DNA of 64,000 bases from Herpetosiphon aurantiacus DSM 785 (GCA_000018565.1 CP000875.1:2185199-2249198), one strand, 5' to 3'; positions 18,789 through 27,208 are shown, numbered from the stretch's first letter. A program made the numbers and translations. The notes: a model not told the origin generated them from the letters alone.

Positions 18789-19670
18789 TCAATCGGTTGT
18801 GGAGGCTAATATTTTGCTTGCCCCCCAGGTTGAACGTAAGGAAACCAGATAGTCGCTGAAGTGGCGATCAAGGAAATTGCGCATCATGGCGCTATCATGG
18901 CGAATCGCGGCCATGCCCCATTGTTCGGCTTGGGCGGCTTGGTGGCGCAGGGCAGTTGTCAGCAAGGCTAAGGCAATGCCCGTTTGGCGCAGATCAGGGT
19001 GAACATAGAATTGGGTATAGACGCGGGTTTGGGGATCGATCAAATGCGTCATCACCCAGCCCAAGATCTGCTGATCTTGGCAAAAGACCAGGCTATGGCT
19101 GGGATCGAATGGTTGCTCTAGCTCAAATGGCGATAAGCCTGGGGGAAACCAACGCGCCGTTTGTTGGGTTGTGAGCCACGTTAACGCGACCGGATCAGCA
19201 TCCTGCCAGGCGACAATGCTGCTGTTTTTGGGCAAACGATACTGGCGTTGGACCCAAGCAGCCTGTGCCATGCGCAAGACATCAAGTTTGAAGATGAGCA
19301 TCCGTGCTTCGGGTGTGGGCCATTGCTCTTGGTTGAGCAAACCGAGCATCGGCGAGGGCTGATCAGTTTGGCTATAAACGAGGTGTAGTTGATCGCAAGC
19401 TTGTTGCCGAAGGTTGGTTTCCAAGGCATTCAATAACTGTCGCCCAATGCCTTGGCGACGATAAGCAGGCGCAACAAATAACGAAAGCACTTCGGCTGAG
19501 CGCTGCTGTTGGCTGGCGACGGCAAGGCCGATCGCTTGCTGTTGCTGATCGTAAGCACCAATCGCCACAACCTGCGGCTCAGCTTCGGCCAACAAGGCTC
19601 GATAGCGCGGATAGGTCAGCGGCAAAAAGGCGGCTAAATCGTTTTGAGGAATTGGGCAAATATTAACCAC
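18789..19670 (-). CDS. GNAT-family N-acetyltransferase, two-domain
   Basis: 293 aa from a GTG start that overlaps the LanM stop by 8 nt, so the two are translationally coupled. The N-terminal GNAT domain has the acetyl-CoA loop (LFVAPAYRRQGIGRQLL, about residues 64-80). A second GNAT-like half has YVHPDLRQTGIALALL (about 226-241). Acceptor unknown. The tight coupling to lanM suggests it acetylates the lanthipeptide (N-terminus or Lys; most cores begin with a Lys-rich stretch) or gives self-protection. A free-standing metabolic GNAT is the alternative. Confidence 0.82.
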   Translation of the reverse strand: MVNICPIPQNDLAAFLPLTYPRYRALLAEAEPQVVAIGAYDQQQQAIGLAVASQQQRSAEVLSLFVAPAYRRQGIGRQLLNALETNLRQQACDQLHLVYSQTDQPSPMLGLLNQEQWPTPEARMLIFKLDVLRMAQAAWVQRQYRLPKNSSIVAWQDADPVALTWLTTQQTARWFPPGLSPFELEQPFDPSHSLVFCQDQQILGWVMTHLIDPQTRVYTQFYVHPDLRQTGIALALLTTALRHQAAQAEQWGMAAIRHDSAMMRNFLDRHFSDYLVSLRSTWGASKILASTTD

Positions 19671-22600
19671 GACTGATCACCTCCAGCAATGGTTCGTTGG
19701 TTGGGAAGATGGCAGGGCTTTCGAGAAATGTGACTAATGGCACGACATTTGGGGCGGCTTGTTGGAGCAAGCCATAGCCAATGCCGGCAATGCCGGTCAT
19801 CAGGCCTGGTGGTTGTGCTCCATATTGCACCCCACAGCGGTAGCCATCTCGTTGAATGCTGGCAAATAGTTCGCTGGCAATCGTTTGGGCTTGGTCGGCT
19901 AACTGCTGGTCGGCGTAGTGCTTGGCTGCTGCTTGAATCAAGGCCAAGTTGCCAAAATCGCCATGGCATAATGAGTGATTCATGCCAAAACCTTGGGTGA
20001 GGGTGGTGGCCAAGGCCTGTTGTAGGTCGTGATTGATCGTTGGATCATCGAGGCAGCGCAGCATTGCCAAGCGCGAAATCCCAATCCCGCTCGCTCCATG
20101 ACACCATGCCGCCATACAAATCACCAGATCATCGGATTGCTGGTTGCCCTTGGTTTTGGCGGTGCGAATATCGCGCCAATTCTGCTGATCGGCCACAAAT
20201 AGGCTATTGTCGTAGGCCAAGGCTTGCAAGCCAGATTCACGGTAGCGCTGATCATTGGTTAATTGGGCAAGCTCGATCAAGGCCCAGGCGATGCCCGCAG
20301 TACCGTGCGCTAAACCACCCAACGCTGGTTGCTCAGCATCGGTGATGGTTTGCCACGAGCGCCCAAGCTCCTCGGCTTGGCTATTGGCAAGCAAGTGCTC
20401 ACCACAGGCCACTAAACTTGTATATAACTCAGCACTAGGTTGCTGGGCATAAAGCCGCAAGCCTACCAAGAGGCTACCTGCCGCCCCTGCCATGAGATCA
20501 AAGGTGCTATCGTTGGCCAGCAGTGAGGGTATTTGGGCTAGCCATGTTTTAGCTTTCTCCAATAAGGCCGGTTGTTGCCACAAGCTCGATAAATGCCAGT
20601 AGAGATAACTCAGGCCGCCCCAACCTACAAATGCCCCAACATCCGTTAATGTGGCTTGATGTTGTTCGAGTAGCAGTTCGAGGGTTTGCAGTGCTCGCTC
20701 AGCCGCTTGGGTGTAGCGTTCAACCCCGCTAATTGCCCCGAGATAGGCCAAGAAATAGATGATGCCGGGCAACCCGTCGTAGAAATCCAACCCGACCATT
20801 TGCAATTCTAGCTGTTGGGTCAGGCCGATCCACGTAATTGAATGGTCATTTTGCAAGGCGGTTGCCAGCAATTCATCGCCAACACCGCAGGCGGCCAACA
20901 GCCAATCGGCATGGCTCGGTTGGATGCTGGTTGGCAACAGATAACGCTCATCTGAACGATAGCTGTTGTGGAGTGAGGCGCTCATGGTGGCAAACGAGAA
21001 ACTAATCAGGCGTACTTGGTTGGCCAAATCGTTGGAGCTGAGTTGGTGTAGGCGCTCAAGCACCATTGTTTTGCCTGAACGTGGCAAGTAGTCGGCAATG
21101 CGTTGACCATCGCTGCTCCACAGGTCGCATGAATCAACGACGGTGGTAAACAACGGAATATCGCCCTGCCATAAATCGCGATGTTCATACGGAATCAATT
21201 CGACCAAACGCTGATTGTATTTTACCTCAAACCATAAACGATCAAACAACCAATCGCGATCAAGCGCATCGCGCAATACATCGGGGTGAAAGCTCTCTTG
21301 ATAAATTTTGGTGTAATAGGCTGTGTGCCGTGCAATCACGCGGATCTTGCAACGGTAGAGGTTGGCTAGGGGGCTGCTATCAGCCAGTAATTCGCTGCGA
21401 TGGGCTAGCAAAAAATCATACATGGCCTCAAAGCCGCTGACCACACAATTGAGGTAGCTGCCAATTTGCTCGGCGCTAACGGTGGCGATCGGGCTATGTT
21501 GGCTGCCAGAAAGGCTGACGGTTTGCTTGGTCATACGTATGCTATCAGTGCCAGCTTCGACCCACAGCGGCATGGTATCCATACTCGTTTGACCATCGCG
21601 TGTGCCCAAGCCGCTAATATCGATGCCGGTTTTGCCCGCCCGGGCTTGAAAACGCTCCGGCAACAAACTAACCCTCAAGACCGAGTTGGTGAGTACTTGG
21701 TTGGCCATAAATTCGTTTTCAAGCTGATTATCGCTATGCACTTGGGGGCCACACAACGATTCCAAATCGATAAACATTGGATCTTCGCCAGCGGCAATAA
21801 TATTTTCGTGGTGAAAATCCGAGGCATTGAGCACATACAACAAGGCCAAATAAATGCCTTGGCGTTGATAAAAACGTTCAATTGCTGCCGAGTCGCTGAG
21901 CATCGCATGATCAACCCATTCCGACCAGCCATAGTCATGGCGATCGAGAATTTTGAGTAGACGCAAAGGGAGCATCGACGAATGTTGGTTGATCCAGTGT
22001 AGGAGTTCTTGAAATGCTTGGTCAATCGCCAATGAGCGTGGTTTATAGACGAGCTTGGCATTGCTGAAGCTCAAAATGACCACACTTTGGCCGCCAGCAT
22101 GCACATCGCCAGCGCCCGTTTGGATGCCAATTAATCCATCTGTTTGTTGGAGCACCGGAAAAAGCTGCTGTAAGGCTGGCCAATCGTGGTTCAAGCGTTC
22201 AAAGATTGTCATGCTATTGGTTTGCCAGCGCTGAATGGTTAAGCACAATTGCTGAATTAAGACTGGATAGGCTTGTAACAACTGCTGTGCCCGTTGACGA
22301 TCTTGCAATTGTTGCACAAAATCTTGATAGCGCTCTTCGGGGGTTGTGCCATTTAATTGGGCTTGAACTCGCGCAATATGTAACTCAAGCACAGTTACTC
22401 GGCTAATCATCCACAGACAGCGTTGGGCTAACGCCTCAAACCAGAGCGTGACCCATTGCGCTGGTTGTAAAAAGGCTTGGCGAGGTTGGACTGCGCTGAG
22501 TTGTTGCTGTAGGTGTTGCACCGCGTAGGCCAATAATGGCTCAACCAGATAGAGCAAGCCATGCATGGGGTGTTGTAACAATTTGGCCGAATAAGGCAGC

Positions 22601-22905
22601 CGCTCCGATAACGGGGTGCGATAGGCCATTTCGAAGAGCGCAACCCAGTCGGGTGCTGCTTGGTCGGCTTCAAATTGTTGGGCAGGCGTTTGTAAAAACT
22701 GTTGTAATTGCTCAGGGGTAAGCTGATTCTGGGCGAGGCGTTGGGAAAACCAATCGCTATCTTGGAAGGGCGTTTGCGCCCGCCAGCGGTCAAAACGTCG
22801 CTGATTGGCAGCATTCAACGGTTGATCACAGCATTGCTGCACATGCATGCTGCGCATTGCCAAGGGGAGCGTCGCACCCCAACCAAGCTGCTTGTGTGTT
22901 GTCAT
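19663..22905 (-). CDS. lanM: Class II lanthipeptide synthetase LanM
   Basis: 1080 aa from the ATG at 22905, preceded by GGGGGAGAA. A longer frame to 23013 lacks a ribosome-binding site. The N-terminal dehydratase half shows the kinase-like LanM motifs GAGDVHAGGQSV, KLVYKPRSL and NASDFHHENIIA...FIDLES, which phosphorylate and eliminate Ser/Thr of the precursor. The C-terminal LanC-like cyclase has the zinc ligands: Cys in AWCHGASGIG (about residue 933) and Cys-His in SLCHGDFGN (about 978), plus GLAHGTAGIAWAL. Length and domain order are normal for LanM. One LanM serves six precursor genes lying upstream. It is followed by an overlapping GNAT gene. Confidence 0.95.
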   Translation of the reverse strand: MTTHKQLGWGATLPLAMRSMHVQQCCDQPLNAANQRRFDRWRAQTPFQDSDWFSQRLAQNQLTPEQLQQFLQTPAQQFEADQAAPDWVALFEMAYRTPLSERLPYSAKLLQHPMHGLLYLVEPLLAYAVQHLQQQLSAVQPRQAFLQPAQWVTLWFEALAQRCLWMISRVTVLELHIARVQAQLNGTTPEERYQDFVQQLQDRQRAQQLLQAYPVLIQQLCLTIQRWQTNSMTIFERLNHDWPALQQLFPVLQQTDGLIGIQTGAGDVHAGGQSVVILSFSNAKLVYKPRSLAIDQAFQELLHWINQHSSMLPLRLLKILDRHDYGWSEWVDHAMLSDSAAIERFYQRQGIYLALLYVLNASDFHHENIIAAGEDPMFIDLESLCGPQVHSDNQLENEFMANQVLTNSVLRVSLLPERFQARAGKTGIDISGLGTRDGQTSMDTMPLWVEAGTDSIRMTKQTVSLSGSQHSPIATVSAEQIGSYLNCVVSGFEAMYDFLLAHRSELLADSSPLANLYRCKIRVIARHTAYYTKIYQESFHPDVLRDALDRDWLFDRLWFEVKYNQRLVELIPYEHRDLWQGDIPLFTTVVDSCDLWSSDGQRIADYLPRSGKTMVLERLHQLSSNDLANQVRLISFSFATMSASLHNSYRSDERYLLPTSIQPSHADWLLAACGVGDELLATALQNDHSITWIGLTQQLELQMVGLDFYDGLPGIIYFLAYLGAISGVERYTQAAERALQTLELLLEQHQATLTDVGAFVGWGGLSYLYWHLSSLWQQPALLEKAKTWLAQIPSLLANDSTFDLMAGAAGSLLVGLRLYAQQPSAELYTSLVACGEHLLANSQAEELGRSWQTITDAEQPALGGLAHGTAGIAWALIELAQLTNDQRYRESGLQALAYDNSLFVADQQNWRDIRTAKTKGNQQSDDLVICMAAWCHGASGIGISRLAMLRCLDDPTINHDLQQALATTLTQGFGMNHSLCHGDFGNLALIQAAAKHYADQQLADQAQTIASELFASIQRDGYRCGVQYGAQPPGLMTGIAGIGYGLLQQAAPNVVPLVTFLESPAIFPTNEPLLEVISRG

Positions 22906-22943
22906 TAAAGATTCTCCCCCGGCTTTGGGCGATACCATCCGGC

Positions 22944-22987
22944 AACAACGGCTCATTGCAGCATAATTGCGAACATGAGCCGTTGTT
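22944..22987 (-). promoter_or_regulatory. Strong stem-loop between precursor array and lanM
   Basis: A perfect 13-bp inverted repeat (AACAACGGCTCAT at 22944-22956, ATGAGCCGTTGTT at 22975-22987) with an 18-nt loop lies in the 260-bp gap between the last precursor gene and lanM, 39 nt before the lanM start. No T-tract follows on the minus strand, so it may be an attenuator or RNA-processing/stability element that keeps precursor mRNA above synthetase mRNA. The rest of the gap (22988-23165) holds no gene I can support. Confidence 0.6.
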
Positions 22988-23165
22988 CGGTATAATGCTA
23001 GTGATCCGGCCAATGCGAAGCAGATTCAAGCCGCTGCAGGGTTGTTGGATTGGGAAGCCCGCGCAAGTGCTGGTTGGAGCAATGGATGTCGGAGTTCATC
23101 GCTCCAGCCATTCCCGTGGCTGAACCACTGAGAGATTTCCCAAAACGCTGCATGGTTGGTTGCTC

Positions 23166-23327
23166 CTAGTTTTCCCGTGGTGGGCAGGTGCATTCACATT
23201 CTTTTGTCGAGCGTGAGATGGTGCACGAGTAGCTTTTGGCCGTAGCACCAGCACTGACCACTTCGAGTTCTTCATCGCTTAGTTCAACACTGCCAATAAT
23301 TAATTCATAATTAATGGTATGCATCAT
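23166..23327 (-). CDS. lanA1: Lanthipeptide precursor peptide 1 (divergent member)
   Basis: 53 aa. The leader ends ELSDEELEVVSAG, and the core begins ATAKSYSCTISRS and continues TKECECTCPPREN. The conserved KSYSCT.SR block and three-Cys CxCxC end are kept, but GDG is replaced by STKE, making it the most divergent of six. Its ATG overlaps the stop of precursor 2 (TAATG), so it is probably translated by coupling; its own ribosome-binding site (GGTGAG) is weak. Two ATGs are adjacent. Being nearest to lanM, it is the last precursor in the array. Predicted to be modified by LanM and cleaved and exported by the C39 ABC protein. Confidence 0.85.
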   Translation of the reverse strand: MMHTINYELIIGSVELSDEELEVVSAGATAKSYSCTISRSTKECECTCPPREN

Positions 23328-23497
23328 TAAGCACTCACCGCACTACTAGCTTGACAGGTGCATTGACAAGCGCCATCGCCACGTGAAACGGTGCACGAGT
23401 AGCTCTTCTTTTCCTTGCTGCCAGCGCTGACAATTTCCAATTCTTCGTCGTTCAGTTCCACGCTGCCGATAATTGTGTTCAGATCAAACTGTTGCAT
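23327..23497 (-). CDS. lanA2: Lanthipeptide precursor peptide 2
   Basis: 56 aa with ribosome-binding site GGAAGGA. The leader ends ELNDEELEIVSAG; the core begins SKEKKSYSCTVSRGDG and continues ACQCTCQASSAVSA. Four Cys and several Ser/Thr upstream of them allow up to four (methyl)lanthionine rings. The stop overlaps the start of precursor 1. Confidence 0.88.
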   Translation of the reverse strand: MQQFDLNTIIGSVELNDEELEIVSAGSKEKKSYSCTVSRGDGACQCTCQASSAVSA

Positions 23498-23529
23498 GCG
23501 AAGTCCTTCCTTCCATCACAAAAGCGTAT

Positions 23530-23694
23530 CTAACTAGCGCTGGTGCAGCTACAGGTACAAGCACCATCGCCGCGAGAAACGGTGCATGAGTAGCTCTTCT
23601 TTTCCTTGCTGCCAGCGCTGACAATTTCCAATTCTTCGTCACTCAGCTCAATGTCACCAACAACGGCATTCAAATCGATGTTTAGATTGTCCAT
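23530..23694 (-). CDS. lanA3: Lanthipeptide precursor peptide 3
   Basis: 54 aa with AGGAG 7 nt before the ATG. The leader ends ELSDEELEIVSAG; the core begins SKEKKSYSCTVSRGDG and continues ACTCSCTSAS. It has the same four-Cys plan as its neighbours and a short tail. Confidence 0.88.
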   Translation of the reverse strand: MDNLNIDLNAVVGDIELSDEELEIVSAGSKEKKSYSCTVSRGDGACTCSCTSAS

Positions 23695-23728
23695 GAAATG
23701 CTCCTGATTTGCTTACAAAATCAACCAA

Positions 23729-23905
23729 TTAGTGTGGGGTTGCTGGTGGAGTTGGAGATGAACCACAGGTGCAGGTACAAGCGCCATCGCCGCGTGACAC
23801 GGTACATGAGTAGCTTTTCTTTTCTGCGCCAGCACTGACAATTTCCAATTCTTCGTCGCTCAGTTCGAGGCTGCCAACAACGGTGTTCAAATCGATATTC
23901 AACAT
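23729..23905 (-). CDS. lanA4: Lanthipeptide precursor peptide 4
   Basis: 58 aa with an AGGAG ribosome-binding site. The leader begins MLNIDLNTVVGS and ends ELSDEELEIVSAG. The core begins AEKKSYSCTVSRGDG and continues ACTCTCGSS, with a Pro-rich tail (PTPPATPH) not seen in the others. The leader DNA is nearly identical to that of precursor 5. Confidence 0.88.
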   Translation of the reverse strand: MLNIDLNTVVGSLELSDEELEIVSAGAEKKSYSCTVSRGDGACTCTCGSSPTPPATPH

Positions 23906-24178
23906 GGGATCGGCTCCTTATAAAATATGCTTAATTGGTGCAGGATTAGGCGTTTTGGCTGGGGGCAGCGCTCGCGCTACAGGTACAGGTACAAGCGCCG
24001 TCGCCACGTGAAACGGTGCATGAGTAGCTCTTCTTTTCCTTGCCAGCGCTGACAACTTCCAATTCTTCGTCGCTCAGTTCGAGGCTGCCAACAACGGTGT
24101 TCAAATCGATATTCAACATGGGATCGCTCCTTATAAAATATGCTTGATTGGTGCAGGATTAGGCGTTTTGGCTGGGGG
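23843..24178. repeat. Tandem duplication of leader plus intergenic DNA in the precursor array
   Basis: Segments 23843-23965 and 24057-24178 match over about 122 bp except for one missing G and one A/G change. Each covers the 5' half of one precursor gene, the ribosome-binding region and the 3' end of the next. The period is 214 bp. The core-coding DNA between them varies more, as expected when leaders are constrained and cores diversify. Confidence 0.85.
23946..24119 (-). CDS. lanA5: Lanthipeptide precursor peptide 5
   Basis: 57 aa with an AGGAG ribosome-binding site. The leader ends ELSDEELEVVSAG; the core begins KEKKSYSCTVSRGDG and continues ACTCTCSASAAPSQNA. The leader matches precursor 4 and the tail matches precursor 6, so it sits between two recent duplication units. 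Confidence 0.88.
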   Translation of the reverse strand: MLNIDLNTVVGSLELSDEELEVVSAGKEKKSYSCTVSRGDGACTCTCSASAAPSQNA

Positions 24179-24326
24179 TAGCACTGGAGCTACAGGTGCA
24201 GTTGCAGCCACCATCGCCGCGTGAAACGGTGCATGAGTAGCTCTTCTTTTCCTTGCCAGCGCTGACAACTTCCAATTCTTCGTCGCTCAGTTCGAGGCTG
24301 CCGATAATCGTGTTCTGTTCGATCAT
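24159..24326 (-). CDS. lanA6: Lanthipeptide precursor peptide 6 (first in array)
   Basis: 55 aa with an AGGA ribosome-binding site. The leader begins MIEQNTIIGS and ends ELSDEELEVVSAG. The core begins KEKKSYSCTVSRGDG and continues GCNCTCSSSATPSQNA. It starts 65 nt after the end of lanT. A small hairpin (CTGGCA/TGCCAG, 24364-24379) lies in that gap. Confidence 0.88.
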   Translation of the reverse strand: MIEQNTIIGSLELSDEELEVVSAGKEKKSYSCTVSRGDGGCNCTCSSSATPSQNA

Positions 24327-24391
24327 GGGTGGTTCCTTTGTACTAGGATGAATCTATCTGGCACTGGCAGAATTGCCAGGAATGCCCAAAT

Positions 24392-26572
24392 TTAGGCTTG
24401 TTGCTGAATAAGTTGGGCATAATAGCCCGCTTGCGCTAGCAATTCTTCGTGGCGGCCTTGCTCAATAATTTGGCCATCACGCAGCACCACAATTAAGTCG
24501 GCATTGACGATGGTGCTTAGGCGATGGGCAATCACGATTCGCGTACAAGCCAAGTGATTAAGATTGCGATCAACTTCGGCTTCGGTGGCAACATCAAGGT
24601 GGCTGGTGGCTTCATCGAGCAACAGCACGCTTGGCTGATGAACTAACGCTCGCGCTAAGGCTAAGCGTTGGCGTTGCCCACCCGAAAGGCTGCTCCCACC
24701 TTCGGCCAAAATCGTCTCCAAACCCATCGGCATGGCCTCAATATCACTGGCAATCGCTGCTTGTTGACAAGCCTCAATAACTTGGGCAAGCTTAAGATCA
24801 TGGCGTTGGAGCGTAATATTTTGGCGAATTGAGCCGCTGAAAAGAAATGTATCTTGGAGCACAACCCCAAATTGCTGGCGTAATGTCGCCAGATCAAAGG
24901 CTTCGGTCGGCTGCTTATCGTAGTAGATTGCCCCGCTGCTTGGCTGATACATTCCCAAAAGCAGTTTGGCGAGGGTGCTTTTGCCCGAGCCAGTTTTGCC
25001 AACCAAGGCAACTTTCTGGCCTGGCTTGATGGTTAGTTGGATATTCTTCAAGACAATTGGGCTATGGGTGCTATAGCGAAACGACACATCACGGAGTTCG
25101 ATCTGGCCAGCGCTCATTAAGGCACTTGGGGTTGGCTTGTTTGGTTGTTCGACGTTACTATGCAAGACATCGGCAATTCGCTGGAAGTAGAGATTCGCCA
25201 ATTGAATATTTTGAACGGTGCGAATCAGCATTGCTAGCGGCGCGAAGAATGCGCCTGCAATACCTAAAAGTGCGAGCAGTGAACCGGTGCTGAGTTGCTG
25301 ATTGAGCACCAATTGGGTGCCAAACCACAAAAGTCCTAACACTGCACTCATATGAATACAATTGATCGCGGTATCGATCACCGCACTGGCACGTGAGCGC
25401 CGCAGCGACCACACTAATTGGTTGGTATAGCGCGGCGACCATTGCTCGTAGACTTGTTGCTCGATGCCGCTGGCTTTGATGGTCGTCATACCATTCAATG
25501 CTTCAACCAAAAAACCTTGGGCTTTGGCTTGAGCATCAAGATCTTGATTGATAATTTCGCGTAGGCGCGATTGGGCTAGCAGCACCAACCCAATTTCGAG
25601 CAAGGCAAAGCCAAGCACAATCGCCGCCAACACGTTACTTTGCCACCAAATGAGCAGGAAATAGCCAAGCACCAAGCTACCATCGAGAATCAAGGTCAAC
25701 ACTTGACTGGTAATCAGTTCGCGCATGATCGTATTACTGTTCAGGCGCATCAATAAATCACCACTACTGCGTTGCTCGAAAAAGACAAACGGTAAAGCCA
25801 AGAGATGGCGAAAAAAGCGTTGCATTATCTGCAAATCAAGCTTGGTTTGCAGATAAATAGTTAATTGTTGGCGCAATAATTGAATCACACCTTGCATAGC
25901 GATAAATACCATAATCGCCAATGCAATTAATGTCATTCCATGGATCAGTGCTTGGGGAATAACCGTATCAATGACTATTTTGGTGAATAGCGGCACAACT
26001 AAGCCGCCAAGTTGCAATAAAATTGAGGTAAAAATCAATTGAAAAAAGAGCGTTTTATGCTGGGTCAGGAGTTGTATATAATTTTGTAAGATTGTTTCGC
26101 GGCGAATTTTACGGCGTTGAAAGCTCGCACTTGGCTGCATAACCAAGCTAACCCCAGTAAATGCAGTTAGAAACTCGGCTTTATCAATCCGTCGGCGGCC
26201 AAAGTTCGGGTCAATGATTTCAGCATAGGTTTCCGTCGTGCGTTCAAGTACCACAAAATGATTGAAATTCCAGTGAATAATAATTGGTTGACGCAAGGCT
26301 AATAAGGATTCGTAGGTAAATGAAAACGCTTTAACCTCAAGTTGATAACTGCGAGCTGCCTGAGCCAATGTTTTTGCGCTAATACCATCACGGCCAACGC
26401 CACAGCGCTCACGACATTCAGCAACACTCATTTCATAGCCATAATAGGTTAAGATCATTGCTAAACATGCAGCACCACACTCGATTTGGCTCATTTGCAA
26501 TAAAACTGGTACTTTGCGCCGTTGAGTGTAGCGTTTTAGAAGCTGATTTGTGTTTGGCTTGGTAAAAATCAT
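24392..26572 (-). CDS. lanT: Peptidase C39-containing ABC transporter (LanT), leader-cleaving lanthipeptide exporter
   Basis: 726 aa from the ATG at 26572; a TTG start at 26584 would overlap the upstream gene. The N-terminal C39 peptidase has the catalytic Cys32 (IECGAACLAM), His105 (WNFNHFVVLE) and Asp121 (DPNFG). A six-helix membrane domain follows. The ATPase has Walker A VGKTGSGKST (about 523-532), signature LSGGQRQRLALARAL (about 630), Walker B VLLLDEATSHLD and switch IAHRLST. The enzyme cuts leaders after GG/AG-type sites and exports the core across the membrane, which fits leaders ending in SAG or IGG here. It lies immediately before the six precursor genes and 5 nt after the small HlyD-like gene. 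Confidence 0.95.
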   Translation of the reverse strand: MIFTKPNTNQLLKRYTQRRKVPVLLQMSQIECGAACLAMILTYYGYEMSVAECRERCGVGRDGISAKTLAQAARSYQLEVKAFSFTYESLLALRQPIIIHWNFNHFVVLERTTETYAEIIDPNFGRRRIDKAEFLTAFTGVSLVMQPSASFQRRKIRRETILQNYIQLLTQHKTLFFQLIFTSILLQLGGLVVPLFTKIVIDTVIPQALIHGMTLIALAIMVFIAMQGVIQLLRQQLTIYLQTKLDLQIMQRFFRHLLALPFVFFEQRSSGDLLMRLNSNTIMRELITSQVLTLILDGSLVLGYFLLIWWQSNVLAAIVLGFALLEIGLVLLAQSRLREIINQDLDAQAKAQGFLVEALNGMTTIKASGIEQQVYEQWSPRYTNQLVWSLRRSRASAVIDTAINCIHMSAVLGLLWFGTQLVLNQQLSTGSLLALLGIAGAFFAPLAMLIRTVQNIQLANLYFQRIADVLHSNVEQPNKPTPSALMSAGQIELRDVSFRYSTHSPIVLKNIQLTIKPGQKVALVGKTGSGKSTLAKLLLGMYQPSSGAIYYDKQPTEAFDLATLRQQFGVVLQDTFLFSGSIRQNITLQRHDLKLAQVIEACQQAAIASDIEAMPMGLETILAEGGSSLSGGQRQRLALARALVHQPSVLLLDEATSHLDVATEAEVDRNLNHLACTRIVIAHRLSTIVNADLIVVLRDGQIIEQGRHEELLAQAGYYAQLIQQQA

Positions 26573-26577
26573 ATGCG

Positions 26578-27003
26578 CTACCAACTATTCATTAATAGAC
26601 TGCCCAAGGTTTGGCTATCTTCAAAAATAACCAACTGATCGGCTGGGTATACCAGCGTGGGAAGGGTTAATACAACTGTTGTTGCATCCTGATGGGGGTT
26701 AACTTGCGCCACTGTTGCTGAAATAGCTACTTGATTGACATAAACATTGACTATTTGATTAAGCATGACTGATTGTTTGGTTTGATAGCGAATTTGTCGC
26801 TGATTGATCACAGATGCACTGGAATTGGGCTGTTGTGGTTGTGGTTGGAGCAACAACCAGCTTAATCCAAGCCCTAACCCACAAATGATCAGCCATAGCC
26901 AATAGCGTGGGCGACTTTCATCAATCGAGAGTGGATTGATTGTCGTTTGTTGTTTGAGATAGACTTCAAGGGCTTCTTGGCGATAAAATGTTGGTTTCAT
27001 CAC
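26578..27003 (-). CDS. Small single-span membrane protein resembling the N-terminus of HlyD/NHLM secretion proteins
   Basis: 141 aa with GGAG 7 nt before the ATG pair. The start (TFYRQEALEVYLKQQ) resembles the N-terminal segment of HlyD-type bacteriocin secretion proteins (FR.EAL). A single transmembrane helix follows at about residues 34-52 (WLWLIICGLGLGLSWLLL), then an extracytoplasmic beta-rich part. There is no room for the long coiled-coil of a normal membrane fusion protein. First gene of the lanthipeptide operon, directly before lanT. It is probably an accessory to the exporter or an immunity factor; I cannot assign a definite function. Confidence 0.65.
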   Translation of the reverse strand: MMKPTFYRQEALEVYLKQQTTINPLSIDESRPRYWLWLIICGLGLGLSWLLLQPQPQQPNSSASVINQRQIRYQTKQSVMLNQIVNVYVNQVAISATVAQVNPHQDATTVVLTLPTLVYPADQLVIFEDSQTLGSLLMNSW

Positions 27004-27181
27004 AACTCCATTTCGCTAGCTCAAGCATAACGAAATTGGGTTGCGAGCAACAGCTACTGGAGCGATACAACAGTGATCCAAGCAGCGATACTGATGGGCT
27101 CATGCTTTAATGATTAACCTGCTGATGAGCGTAGCGTATTGCCATATGCCAACTACTTGATCACGACCCATGCGAAATAAC

Positions 27182-27208
27182 CCGCCCGTCATTTAAATAA
27201 ACGGGCGG
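27182..27208 (-). terminator. Hairpin terminator downstream of the alpha-hydroxy-acid oxidase gene
   Basis: A perfect 8-bp GC-rich stem (CCGCCCGT at 27182-27189, ACGGGCGG at 27201-27208) with an 11-nt AT-rich loop, followed on the minus strand by GTTATTT. It lies 66 nt beyond the oxidase stop and separates that gene from the lanthipeptide operon. The rest of 27004-27273 shows no gene; the lanthipeptide promoter probably lies here, but I cannot point to clear -35/-10 boxes. Confidence 0.65.

Noticed and set aside
22906-23013. 36-residue N-terminal extension of LanM
   Set aside because: No ribosome-binding site, and it covers the intergenic hairpin; GGGGGAGAA precedes the ATG at 22905.
23166-24326. 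Regularly spaced repeats suggesting a CRISPR-like array
   Set aside because: The units are about 170-215 bp, each an open reading frame with a ribosome-binding site and conserved leader; no short palindromic repeats or cas genes.
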